12,125 bases of DNA, from the NCBI GenBank assembly GCA_022712735.1, contig JAFLKA010000290.1, positions 1 to 12,125 on the forward strand. The letters run 5' to 3'. A program made the translations under genes and the position numbers. Below the pieces are notes generated by a model that saw only the letters and a list, made by a program, of their open reading frames with translations, was not told where the DNA came from and searched no databases. This document shows positions 1 through 6,939 of this stretch, in pieces; the first letter of the stretch is position 1; every line of letters starts with the position of its first letter. Source of the stretch: Marinosulfonomonas sp. (GTDB lineage: Bacteria > Pseudomonadota > Alphaproteobacteria > Rhodobacterales > Rhodobacteraceae).

Positions 1-1224
1 CGCCAAGGGGCCGAAAATACTGCCGTTCCAGCGCAAACCGAACGGCGCAAAAAGTTCATGCCGTTTGCCGTTCTCGGCGATGGCTTCGGCCACCACGCGC
101 CCGATCGCGGGCCCGGTGTTCAACCCGTGTCCACCAAGTGCCGTCGCCGCCCAAACATTGGGTTTAAGCTCGTGAACGTACGGCATTTTATGACGCGAAT
201 AGCCCATCAGCCCTGTCCAAGCGACCTCAATTTCAACATCCGCCAGCTGTGGGAAGACTTCCAGTACACGGTTCTTCATCAGCTGCGTTAGATTGGGCGG
301 TGATTTTGCGAGGCCAGACATGCCGCCACCCCACAACAATTCCCCCGTTGGGGTGACGCGGAAGTAGTCAGCAGACAGACGGGTATCGGCAACGGCCGCC
401 TGCGTGTTCATCAAGCCATTCAGGCGATCTCCAAGATTTTTCGTGCTGATCACATAGGTCGCAATTGCCAGCAAGCTGTTGTAGAGCTTGCCAAATTCAG
501 GGCCACTATACCCACTACCGCACAACACGGTATATTTCGACTTTACGGTACCGCCGATGGTTTTGGTGATCTTCTCAGCGCCGTTGTGATCCATCGAGAT
601 CATCCCGGATGCCTCAAACACCTGCCCGCCGTTTTTCTGTATGTGCATCGCCAGGCCCTTACAGTAGTTCAGCGGATGGATGTGGTAACTTTCCGGGTCA
701 AAATACCCGTCGAAAAACCGTTCTGAATTCACCAGTTCACGCAGCTTTTCTTTCGGGAGATATTCCTTCACATGGCCAAATTTTTCAGCTGAGGCGCGGA
801 TACTGTCCTGCATGCCCTTTGCATCTGGATAGCGAGAGACAGAAATCGTTCCGGCCACCGGATCAACGCCTTCAAGCGCAAGGTCGCGGGTATTGTCGAT
901 GACGGTATGAATACCTTCGCGCGACAGATCATAGAGCGCGCGCGCGCCCTTTGGTCCAACACGGTCAAGAGTGCTGTCTGGTCCCGCGAAACCTGCGGAA
1001 AGAATACCGCCGTTTCGACCACTTGCGCCCCAACCGACACGGTTTTTTTCCAGCACGACAACAGTCATGCCGCGCCTGGTCAGCTCCCACGCGGTGCTGA
1101 TCCCTGCAATGCCGCCGCCGATCACGCAGACGTCCGCCTCCAGAGTGCCTTGCAACTGTGCAAAGCTTGAATCCTGTACCAGAGTGCGGGTGTAATAGCT
1201 GTCGATATAGCCAGATTTGGTCAC
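1..1224 (-). CDS. FAD-dependent oxidoreductase, glycine/D-amino-acid oxidase (DAO) family, 3' end beyond window
   Basis: Likely oxidises an amine or amino acid with FAD, by analogy with DadA and the gamma-glutamylputrescine oxidase PuuB. The substrate cannot be told from sequence. The reading frame is open without interruption from a GTG at 1224-1222 to the window edge, giving 408 residues. Family members are usually about 420-440 residues, so only the C-terminal tip should be missing. The N-terminal Rossmann motif GGGIAG is at residues 36-41, with the ribose-binding Glu59 at the end of the second strand. The segment GWGASGRNGG (64-73) is typical of PuuB/OrdL-like members. GHGLNTGPAIG near the C-terminal end matches the second FAD-contacting motif. 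The GTG start is chosen because GGGGA lies about 7 nt upstream and the Rossmann fold follows at the usual distance. The gene is divergent from pepT, consistent with amino-compound catabolism, but nothing shows shared regulation. Confidence 0.85.
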   Translation of the reverse strand, partial: MTKSGYIDSYYTRTLVQDSSFAQLQGTLEADVCVIGGGIAGISTAWELTRRGMTVVVLEKNRVGWGASGRNGGILSAGFAGPDSTLDRVGPKGARALYDLSREGIHTVIDNTRDLALEGVDPVAGTISVSRYPDAKGMQDSIRASAEKFGHVKEYLPKEKLRELVNSERFFDGYFDPESYHIHPLNYCKGLAMHIQKNGGQVFEASGMISMDHNGAEKITKTIGGTVKSKYTVLCGSGYSGPEFGKLYNSLLAIATYVISTKNLGDRLNGLMNTQAAVADTRLSADYFRVTPTGELLWGGGMSGLAKSPPNLTQLMKNRVLEVFPQLADVEIEVAWTGLMGYSRHKMPYVHELKPNVWAATALGGHGLNTGPAIGRVVAEAIAENGKRHELFAPFGLRWNGSIFGPLA

Positions 1225-1452
1225 GATTTTCCCCGAATTTCCAGTCAACCTGACATGTTTTCAGGCAGGATGCATCCAAATTCAGCTCATGAATGGATGT
1301 GGTTTTCGACGGTATCATACAAAGTTTTGGATCACCGCCAAAGCCATGGGGCAGAGGGACGCGGTTTCTTTTTCCAAAGACAAAAGTTTCCTCTATAGCC
1401 GGGCGGGTTTATCGTCTAGCGTTGGAAAAAATGAAACAGCTTGAGGCCACAA

Positions 1453-2700
1453 ATGTCTAACATCTTTGATCAGGAACTTGAGGATCGGCTTGTGCGGTAT
1501 GCCGCAATTGACAGCCAAAGCGATGAGGACTCCACAACATCGCCGAGCACCGAAATTCAGTTTGACATGTTGCGCCTCCTTAAACAGGAATTGAGCGAAA
1601 TTGGCGCTCAAGACGTGGAATTGACGGATTATGGCGTGGTCATCGCCACCATTCCGGGCACTGTTCCAGCTCCAACTATCGGCTTTCTTGCCCACGTTGA
1701 TACAGCGCCCCAGTATAATGCGACCGGTGTAAAGCCGCGCGTGATCAGAGGCTACAACGGCGGAGAAATTACCTATCCTGACGTGCCGGATTTAGTCTTG
1801 TCACCGGACGAATACCCTTATTTGGCGGAAAAGATCGGTCAGGATATCATAACGGCGTCAGGATCCACATTGCTGGGGGCCGATGATAAGGCGGGCGTGG
1901 CTATCATTATGACTGCGGCGCGACACATGCTGGCCAATCCTGAAATCCCTCACGGCCCCATCCGTATAGCATTCACCCCTGACGAAGAAATAGGGCGTGG
2001 CGTCAACTCCAAACTGCCCAAGGACTTTGCTGCCGATTTTGCCTATACCTTCGATGGCGCGGCGGTTGGCGAGATTGAGTACGAAAGCTTTTCCGCAGAT
2101 GGCGCAGTGGTCACGGTCATTGGGGTCTCGATCCATCCCGGTCTGGCAACCGGTAAAATGGTCAGCGCTATTCATCTAGCGTCGAAAATCATCTCGACCT
2201 TACCACAGGCCACTATGACGCCGGACACGACCTCCGAGCGTGTAGGTTTTATTCATGCGACCGAAATGGTTGGGGATGCCGCCGAAATGAAGGTCAAATT
2301 TATCCTTCGGGATTTCGAGCGTGATGGCCTTGCCGCGAAGGGCCAACTTCTTGAACAGGTCTGCGCGACGGTTCAGGCAACGGAGCCGCGCGCCGAGATC
2401 ACCTGCACGATTGCCCCGCAGTACCGCAACATGCGCTATTGGCTTGAAACAGATATGGAACCAGTGAACGTGGCGCGAGCCGCGGCGCGCGAACTGGGTA
2501 TAGAACCCGTTTCCGTTCCGATCCGTGGTGGCACCGACGGCTCGCGTTTGACCGAGATGGGCATACCAACACCAAACCTATTTACGGGCATGCAAAATAT
2601 TCATGGGCCCCTCGAATGGATATCGGTCCAAGACATGGCCATAGCGACAGAGCTGTGCCTGAAAATATCGCGGCTCGTGGCGCGGCCAAAAGAAGATTGA
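1453..2700 (+). CDS. pepT: Peptidase T, M20B-family zinc tripeptidase
   Basis: A cytosolic aminopeptidase that removes the N-terminal residue of tripeptides using two zinc ions. The 415 residues match the usual ~410 of PepT. Metal and catalytic residues are visible in order: His81 and Asp83 in the GFLAHVDTAP motif, bridging Asp144 in GADDKAG, catalytic Glu178 and ligand Glu179 in TPDEEIGRG, an Asp in the TFDGA segment, and His384 in NIHGPLEW. The PIRGGTDGSRL segment is also characteristic of the family. ATG 1453 is preferred over the in-frame TTG at 1441 because GAGG (1443-1446) sits 6 nt before the ATG. The gene looks intact. A minus-strand IS30 remnant begins shortly after its stop, and that remnant's open frame runs on antisense to the last 100 bases of pepT without damaging it. 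M20 relatives with other substrates exist, but the overall pattern is PepT. Confidence 0.92.
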   Translation: MSNIFDQELEDRLVRYAAIDSQSDEDSTTSPSTEIQFDMLRLLKQELSEIGAQDVELTDYGVVIATIPGTVPAPTIGFLAHVDTAPQYNATGVKPRVIRGYNGGEITYPDVPDLVLSPDEYPYLAEKIGQDIITASGSTLLGADDKAGVAIIMTAARHMLANPEIPHGPIRIAFTPDEEIGRGVNSKLPKDFAADFAYTFDGAAVGEIEYESFSADGAVVTVIGVSIHPGLATGKMVSAIHLASKIISTLPQATMTPDTTSERVGFIHATEMVGDAAEMKVKFILRDFERDGLAAKGQLLEQVCATVQATEPRAEITCTIAPQYRNMRYWLETDMEPVNVARAAARELGIEPVSVPIRGGTDGSRLTEMGIPTPNLFTGMQNIHGPLEWISVQDMAIATELCLKISRLVARPKED

Positions 2701-2729
2701 GGTCTCGACTTATTAAATGGTTTGCGTGT

Positions 2730-3107
2730 TAACCCGTTGCGCTTGAGGCTTGCATGCTTTGATCTACGGATCGTGCGTTTAGCACGCAGATGTTCAAGCA
2801 GTTCCTTCTTCAGAACCCCGCGCGCCTGTATGTAAAGGCTTCGATATATCGTTTCGTGTGACACCTGCTTATGTGGCTCCTCGGGAAACTCCCGTTTCAG
2901 CCAGCCCGCAATCTGCTCCAGTGACCACTTGCGCCGTAGCTTGGCTGATACTGCGCGGCTTAAAGCTGGGTAGCAAGCCAGCTTGCATTTCTTGGGCCGC
3001 AAGCCGCGATCCCACGCCGCTTGTTCGGACGTCGTAGCCCGATAATCTGATGGCCCACCATTGCGCCTGACTTCGCGACTTATGGTCGAGGGCGCAAGGT
3101 CAAACGG
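2730..3107 (-). pseudogene. IS30-family transposase remnant (N-terminal/middle part only)
   Basis: About 125 codons resemble the N-terminal to middle part of IS30-family transposases. A helix-turn-helix fragment comes first (LAPSTISREVRRNGG). It is followed by the family segments WSLEQIAGWLKREFP and VSHETIYRSLY, then the stretch ending HASLKRNG. The similarity starts abruptly after FKFRPFD, so the first part of the HTH region and the start codon are missing. It stops at about 2733, where the frame continues antisense into pepT. Intact IS30 transposases have roughly 320-380 residues with a C-terminal DDE domain. No DDE part is present here, so the fragment is inactive. There are no internal stops or frameshifts within the remnant, which suggests truncation at both ends rather than long drift. 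I could not identify terminal inverted repeats. Family assignment rests on remembered motifs, and exact edges are uncertain by some 15 bases. Confidence 0.85.
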
Positions 3108-3201
3108 CCTAAACTTAAACGCTTGAAAATAGTTATTAGTCTATCAGAGAAATCCGGAATGCGATGCGCAGCATTGAAAAAGATCACATCCAGCAAGCGA
3201 A

Positions 3202-3669
3202 TTATTTCGACGGTAAACCTTCACGGACCGGACCATGGCGCAGAGGTGTTCCATCGCCATTGAATTCTGAAAAGCGTGGCAGATTGTCAGCGATATCAAA
3301 CCAAGAGATGCGTTCAGAATCGAAGGAATGACCGTTCGGCACAAGAACATTTGGATTGTCGAAAGTGCTGATATGGATTTCGAAAATCGGGCCACCCCGT
3401 GTGCTGCTGACACCTTCCCACGTTAAGGGTGTTCCGCAGTTGCCGCAAAATGCACGCCCCACACCTTCAGAGGATTGGTAAATTTTACGCTCAACACCGC
3501 TGAAAATGACCTGATCGGCCATATATCCAGCCAAGGTTACAACGGGCCCCCCAGTGTGGCTGCGACAGCTTTTGCAATGACAATGGTTCACACCAAAGGT
3601 ATCGCCTGTCGTTTCATATCGCACGGCACCGCACATGCAGCCGCCTGCCAATTTCGTCTCGTTGGTCAT
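3202..3669 (-). CDS. GFA/CENP-V-family zinc-binding protein (Mss4-like fold)
   Basis: A 155-residue member of the glutathione-dependent formaldehyde-activating enzyme (GFA) family. The complete cysteine set for two zinc sites is visible: Cys11 and Cys13 (GGCMCGAVRYE), Cys30, Cys32 and Cys35 (HCHCKSCRSHTG), and Cys75 and Cys78 (FCGNCGTPL). The length is normal for the family. Most members have no proven reaction, and activity with glutathione and formaldehyde should not be assumed. An upstream in-frame ATG exists at 3690. The ATG at 3669 is preferred because GAGG stands 8 nt before it, whereas the upstream one has no visible ribosome binding site. The gene begins 39 bp after the stop of the SDR gene on the same strand, so the two are probably cotranscribed. 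Nothing in the sequence ties it functionally to that neighbour. Confidence 0.85.
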   Translation of the reverse strand: MTNETKLAGGCMCGAVRYETTGDTFGVNHCHCKSCRSHTGGPVVTLAGYMADQVIFSGVERKIYQSSEGVGRAFCGNCGTPLTWEGVSSTRGGPIFEIHISTFDNPNVLVPNGHSFDSERISWFDIADNLPRFSEFNGDGTPLRHGPVREGLPSK

Positions 3670-3708
3670 CTTGTTATCCTCATCGTCCATTTTAAAGATC
3701 GGGGTACA

Positions 3709-4602
3709 TCAGCTTTTCACATATTTACGCCAGTTATGTTCCTCAACGAAGCCAAGCATCTCACGTATCTTGCGGTTAGAGAACAACGCTTCGTGTTCAC
3801 CAAGACTACGCGTGATTGGTGTGCCCGCATAGAACTGTTCGACAAGGTCCGCTGATGGAATGATCGCCGTGTTGGTGTCATTTCCGGCATTGAACACCTG
3901 ATACCCGAGACCGTCCGTCTTAATACAAAGATCAACGATCTGCCCAAGGTCACGCGCGTCGATATAACAGAATGCATTGCGCCGCCTTTGCTCGGGATTA
4001 GTGAAAAAATCTGGGAAGCGGTTGTATTCGTGTGGCTCGATTACATTGCCAATTCGCAGGGCATAAATATCGGTTCCAAACCGCCTTTGGAAGGCGCGTG
4101 CGGTCTGTTCATTCACGACTTTGGACAGGCCGTAGCTATCCATCGGGTCAACGTCGTAATCTTCTTCCAGCGGGAAGGATTTTGGATTGACCCGACCATC
4201 TGAAAAGCAAATGCCATAGGTAGTCTCGGAGGAGGCAATAACGACTTTCTTGATGCCCAGCTTCACTGCTGCTTCAATCACGTTATACGTGCCAATCGTG
4301 TTCACCCGAAACGTCTCGTTATCAGGATTGATAAGAATACGTGGAACGGCAGCAAAATGCACAACAGCGTCAAATTCCGGAACACTAGTACCCGTTTCCA
4401 TTTCATCCCAGTCAGCATAGCTGGTCATCACATTGAACATCTGACCGGAGTCAGTGATGTCGGCGATAAGGGTTTCTACACCCTCAAGTTCAAGAGGAAC
4501 CAGATCGACGTTCAATACGCGATGGCCCTGAGCGATCAGATACGCGACGGCATGTCTTCCAGCTTTGCCAGAACCGCCTGTAAATAGAATACGTTTACCC
4601 AT
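3709..4602 (-). CDS. NAD(P)-dependent epimerase/dehydratase, extended SDR family
   Basis: A 297-residue extended short-chain dehydrogenase/reductase of the kind acting on nucleotide sugars or related compounds. The N-terminal cofactor motif TGGSGKAG (8-15) is a variant of TGxxGxxG. An acidic residue after strand two (Asp33 in NVDLVP) favours NAD(H). The active-site Tyr157 and Lys161 lie in the YGLSK motif, preceded by the Ser/Thr stretch ASSETTYG at 123-130. HFAAVP (82-87) matches the conserved HxAA element. The substrate is not determinable; UDP-glucose 4-epimerase-like and uronate-dehydrogenase-like members share these motifs. The ATG at 4602 is preceded by a purine-rich AAGAGAAGA about 9 nt upstream. 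It is followed closely by the GFA gene, while the DapB-like gene upstream is 170 bp away, so all three could form one transcript or the SDR gene could have its own promoter. Confidence 0.85.
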   Translation of the reverse strand: MGKRILFTGGSGKAGRHAVAYLIAQGHRVLNVDLVPLELEGVETLIADITDSGQMFNVMTSYADWDEMETGTSVPEFDAVVHFAAVPRILINPDNETFRVNTIGTYNVIEAAVKLGIKKVVIASSETTYGICFSDGRVNPKSFPLEEDYDVDPMDSYGLSKVVNEQTARAFQRRFGTDIYALRIGNVIEPHEYNRFPDFFTNPEQRRRNAFCYIDARDLGQIVDLCIKTDGLGYQVFNAGNDTNTAIIPSADLVEQFYAGTPITRSLGEHEALFSNRKIREMLGFVEEHNWRKYVKS

Positions 4603-4772
4603 GGTTGATGATCTTCTCTTTTGTATATTATGACTGACCTCTCACATATCGCATTACAAGCACAAATATATTAAACGCTAAAACACAGACCGTATGAAAA
4701 TCAGATTAAGGCACCATTTATCATTGAGCCTAATCCCCACTTCATTCGCATAGACAAAATTTGGTTGACTGC

Positions 4773-5585
4773 CTAAGGGGCTTTCTCAAAAAGCAACGCG
4801 TCCAGACCCCGTATCAGCCCGCTCGCAGAGTTTACTTTTCTCGCCGCCAGCAAGGTGCCTGAGACATAGGGCTCGGCGCTCTGGCCCGCTTCATGGCGAA
4901 TGACCAAATTCTCGCCTTTCATGCCGAAAATAGCTTCACAACGTAAGGTAAACCCCGGCGTGCGGACGCAATGAACCTGCACGCCATTGATGGTTGCGCC
5001 ACGCGCCTCTTGGGGGCCATGCAGGCTGTCTATCGGCCTTGCTTGTTGCGGTTTCTGGACATTGCCCAGCTTTTCGGCCAATTCCCGCGCCGTACCACTT
5101 GGAACATCTTCTTTCTCGGCCCATGCGTGTTCAAGCACTTCAAATTGTGGAATGTGCTCTGCCGCAATCAGGGCCAGATGTTGCATCAATGTGGCCGTCA
5201 GGCTGAAATTTCCGCCACCAATCACGCCAACGCCTTTTTCTTGGGCCAGATGTGCGATTTCATCATAATCCTCAAGCGTCAGCCCCGACGTGCCAACAAC
5301 CACCGCAACCCCTTGTGAGATCGCGTACAAGACGTGTTCCTTGACGGATGTTGTATTAGTATAATCGATGAAAACATCCACATCCGGCTTTAGCGCGGCA
5401 CGGATATTATCGCAAATGTCGACCCCGATCAGCTCGCCCAACCCCAATACCTCCCCGACATCCCGGCCCTTCGTGGACCGCGCCATCGCGCTCACCAGCA
5501 CCATGTCTTCGCTTTTAATGATTCCACGGGCGACTTCTGAACCCGTCCACCCGGTAACACCCGCAACGCATATTTTTATGGTCAT
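4773..5585 (-). CDS. DapB-like reductase with altered active-site motif
   Basis: A 270-residue homologue of 4-hydroxy-tetrahydrodipicolinate reductase (DapB), the NAD(P)H enzyme of lysine and diaminopimelate synthesis. An N-terminal dinucleotide-binding loop GVTGWTG (9-15) replaces the usual GxxGxMG. DYTNTTSVKEH (74-84) and VGTSGL (97-102) match the cofactor and lid segments, GGGNFSLTATLM (123-134) matches the DapB PNFSxGVNVM element, and DVPSGTA (160-166) matches the DAPSGTA signature. In E. coli DapB the segment before that signature reads EAHHRHKVD, with His159, His160 and Lys163 in catalysis and binding. Here it reads EHAWAEKED, so the histidines are replaced by Ala154 and Trp155 and only Lys158 remains. 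A different substrate or reaction is therefore likely, and I give no dapB symbol. The start at 5585 has GGAAGG about 8 nt upstream. The SDR and GFA genes follow on the same strand. Confidence 0.75.
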   Translation of the reverse strand: MTIKICVAGVTGWTGSEVARGIIKSEDMVLVSAMARSTKGRDVGEVLGLGELIGVDICDNIRAALKPDVDVFIDYTNTTSVKEHVLYAISQGVAVVVGTSGLTLEDYDEIAHLAQEKGVGVIGGGNFSLTATLMQHLALIAAEHIPQFEVLEHAWAEKEDVPSGTARELAEKLGNVQKPQQARPIDSLHGPQEARGATINGVQVHCVRTPGFTLRCEAIFGMKGENLVIRHEAGQSAEPYVSGTLLAARKVNSASGLIRGLDALLFEKAP

Positions 5586-5940
5586 AAGTTTCGCCTTCCA
5601 TATATTTCCTAATATCTTTCAAATGGTCGCCCCAACATGCCTTTTGTATCTTTGATTTACAGGAAAAAAGACAAATAGGCATATTAGCACAACCTTTCCG
5701 CCCAACCGATCTTCGCGCCTCAAAAATGCTGCACGGAGCATGAATGGCAGCAATACGAAAGCTGCACCGCAGCACTATATCGACCGGCAAAGGCAGCTAT
5801 GGGCCGGATACGTGGCGACATGAAGGTGCATTATTGTTTAGTAATATCACAGTACGGAAGCCGGCTTGGATGGGTTGCTTCTGCCTTTCGCAAGTATACT
5901 ACTGCCATTTTACCGGTTTGCACTTACGGAGTAGATTGAC
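5586..5940. other. Intergenic stretch without recognisable gene
   Basis: This 355-base gap separates the minus-strand DapB-like gene from the plus-strand VOC gene, so it should contain both divergent promoters. The longest plus-strand frame I considered (ATG at 5740) is only about 26 codons and resembles nothing I know. A perfect 10-bp palindrome AAGCCGGCTT occurs at 5858-5867 and a TATACT hexamer at 5895-5900, but no -35 hexamer lies at proper spacing from the latter. The left part is AT-rich. No tRNA, repeat array or terminator was seen. Confidence 0.5.
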
Positions 5941-6339
5941 ATGGATAGTAGTATCGAGCGGCCAACCGATGGTTTTCAGTTGACAGTGACCTTTCAGTAT
6001 TACCGTGATTTACCGACGGCGATGGCATTCTACGAGAACGTTTTGGGTTTCACGCTGGCGATAGATCAGGGCTGGTCAAAAATTTATCTTATTGAAGGGC
6101 TGTCACATATCGGGCTTGTCGATGATGCCAAGGGCATGCAGCATTGGGCCGAAGCCAAGACATGCCAGATCTGCCTGCGTGTGCCGGATGTCGCGGCCTG
6201 GTACCTTTGGGTCGGCCAAGCAGGGGTAAGTGGTCTGACCGCGCTTCGTGAAAACAAAGAATTGGGGATTCGTGCTTTTGCATTCCTTGATCCCGAGGGA
6301 TATCAGATTGAGGTGCAGACTGCGGATCCTGGCTACTGA
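5941..6339 (+). CDS. VOC-superfamily (glyoxalase/dioxygenase-like) protein
   Basis: A 132-residue single-domain vicinal-oxygen-chelate protein. The first beta-alpha unit is seen in TFQYYRDLPTAMAFYENVLGF (17-37), a pattern common to glyoxalase and bleomycin-resistance-type proteins. SHIGLVDD (55-62) and the C-terminal FLDPEGYQIEVQ (115-126) complete the fold. His56 and Glu124 sit where metal ligands often occur, while the N-terminal ligand position has Gln19 or a neighbour rather than His. The reaction is unknown, since family members range from lyases to dioxygenases to binding proteins. ATG 5941 has GGAG 9 nt upstream. Its stop lies only 12 bp from the stop of the convergent MoaD-like gene, and no terminator-like hairpin separates them. 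Confidence 0.8.
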   Translation: MDSSIERPTDGFQLTVTFQYYRDLPTAMAFYENVLGFTLAIDQGWSKIYLIEGLSHIGLVDDAKGMQHWAEAKTCQICLRVPDVAAWYLWVGQAGVSGLTALRENKELGIRAFAFLDPEGYQIEVQTADPGY

Positions 6340-6351
6340 ATGTCAAAGAAA

Positions 6352-6597
6352 TTACCCGCCCACCATAAGCGGCATCAATACGACTTCGCTGTCAGGTTTC
6401 ACAGGGGTGAACCAGGCCTCGCGATAGATTGTGCCATCAATCGCGAGGGAAACCCCCCGATCAATTTGAGGTTTCAGTCCGGGGTGTTTTTGTTCAAGCT
6501 GGGTCAGAACTTCTTTAAAGGTTGCCGCATCCACGTTCACTTCGGCAGCCCCACCCGTCGCCGCGCGGAGAGAGCCCCAAACGACAACTTTAACCAT
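6352..6597 (-). CDS. MoaD/ThiS-family sulfur-carrier-like protein
   Basis: An 81-residue ubiquitin-like protein ending in Gly-Gly (residues 80-81, PLMVGG). This is the C-terminal tail that is adenylated and thiocarboxylated in MoaD (molybdopterin synthesis) and ThiS (thiamine). The N-terminal strand MVKVVVWGSLR and the helix segment around ATFKEVLTQLEQKHP fit the beta-grasp fold. Its ATG at 6597 follows the stop of the molybdoenzyme fragment by 4 bp. The likely ribosome binding site AAGGA lies across that stop, which indicates former translational coupling. By context it served a molybdenum hydroxylase operon, perhaps in cofactor supply, rather than being the housekeeping MoaD; no moaE is next to it. 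Because the rest of that operon has been lost, expression is doubtful although the frame itself is intact. Confidence 0.8.
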   Translation of the reverse strand: MVKVVVWGSLRAATGGAAEVNVDAATFKEVLTQLEQKHPGLKPQIDRGVSLAIDGTIYREAWFTPVKPDSEVVLMPLMVGG

Positions 6598-6601
6598 AAC
6601 C

Positions 6602-6927
6602 CTATCCTTTTATGGTTTTCAATATTTTCGGAGGTGACATCGGGAGCTCATACATCCTGTGGCCGATCGCGCGTGACACGCCATTGGACAAAGCGGCCAG
6701 CGGGGGGACGATTGATGTCTCGCCGACGCCGCGCACACCGTATGGGTGACCGGGATTTGGAATTTCCAGAATGACAGCTTCGATCGGTGGCAGACCGGAC
6801 GCCACCGGAATGCGGTAATCCAGAAAACCCGGGTTTTTGCAGCAGCCCGTCCGGCCCATAAATATATTCCTCGTTCAGTGCCCAGCCGATGCCCTGAACA
6901 GCGCCACCCTGCATCTGGCCTGTCTGA
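6602..6927 (-). pseudogene. 3' fragment of a xanthine dehydrogenase/CoxL-type molybdenum hydroxylase large subunit, frameshifted
   Basis: About 110 codons match the C-terminal end of the molybdopterin-binding subunit of molybdenum hydroxylases. The first part, in one frame, holds GQMQGGAVQGIGWALNEEY, a hallmark of the family. The second part, in another frame, holds LDYRIPVASGLPPIEAV and then NPGHPYGVRGVGE, whose final Glu is the catalytic base of the family. The frames meet at an A5 run on the coding strand (T5 at 6834-6838). With four A instead of five the text would read QNPGFLDYRIP as expected, so a one-base insertion is the simplest cause. Upstream of about 6927 the frame meets a stop and all similarity ends, so some 600 or more N-terminal residues are gone. 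The junction is next to IS3-family debris. The gene ends just before the MoaD-like gene. Confidence 0.88.
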
Positions 6928-6939
6928 CGTCAGCACCTA

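Noticed and set aside
965..1318. Minus-strand frame of 117 codons overlapping the start of the FAD oxidoreductase
   Set aside because: It is in a different frame from the strongly supported oxidoreductase, has no family resemblance and lacks a convincing start.
1371..1399. TTTCCA and TATAGC with 17-bp spacing upstream of pepT as a sigma-70 promoter
   Set aside because: Each hexamer matches only four of six positions, too weak to list as a feature without transcript data.
4703..4733. ATTAAGGC ... GCCTAAT imperfect inverted repeat between the DapB-like and SDR genes, considered as a terminator
   Set aside because: The arms pair only with a bulge, the stem is short and no U-run follows on the minus strand.
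5740..5823. Short plus-strand frame in the intergenic stretch before the VOC gene
   Set aside because: Only about 26 codons, no ribosome binding site of note and no recognisable similarity.
6340..6774. Plus-strand frame of 144 codons after the VOC gene
   Set aside because: It runs antisense to the MoaD-like gene and the molybdoenzyme fragment, both of which show clear family motifs; the antisense translation resembles nothing.
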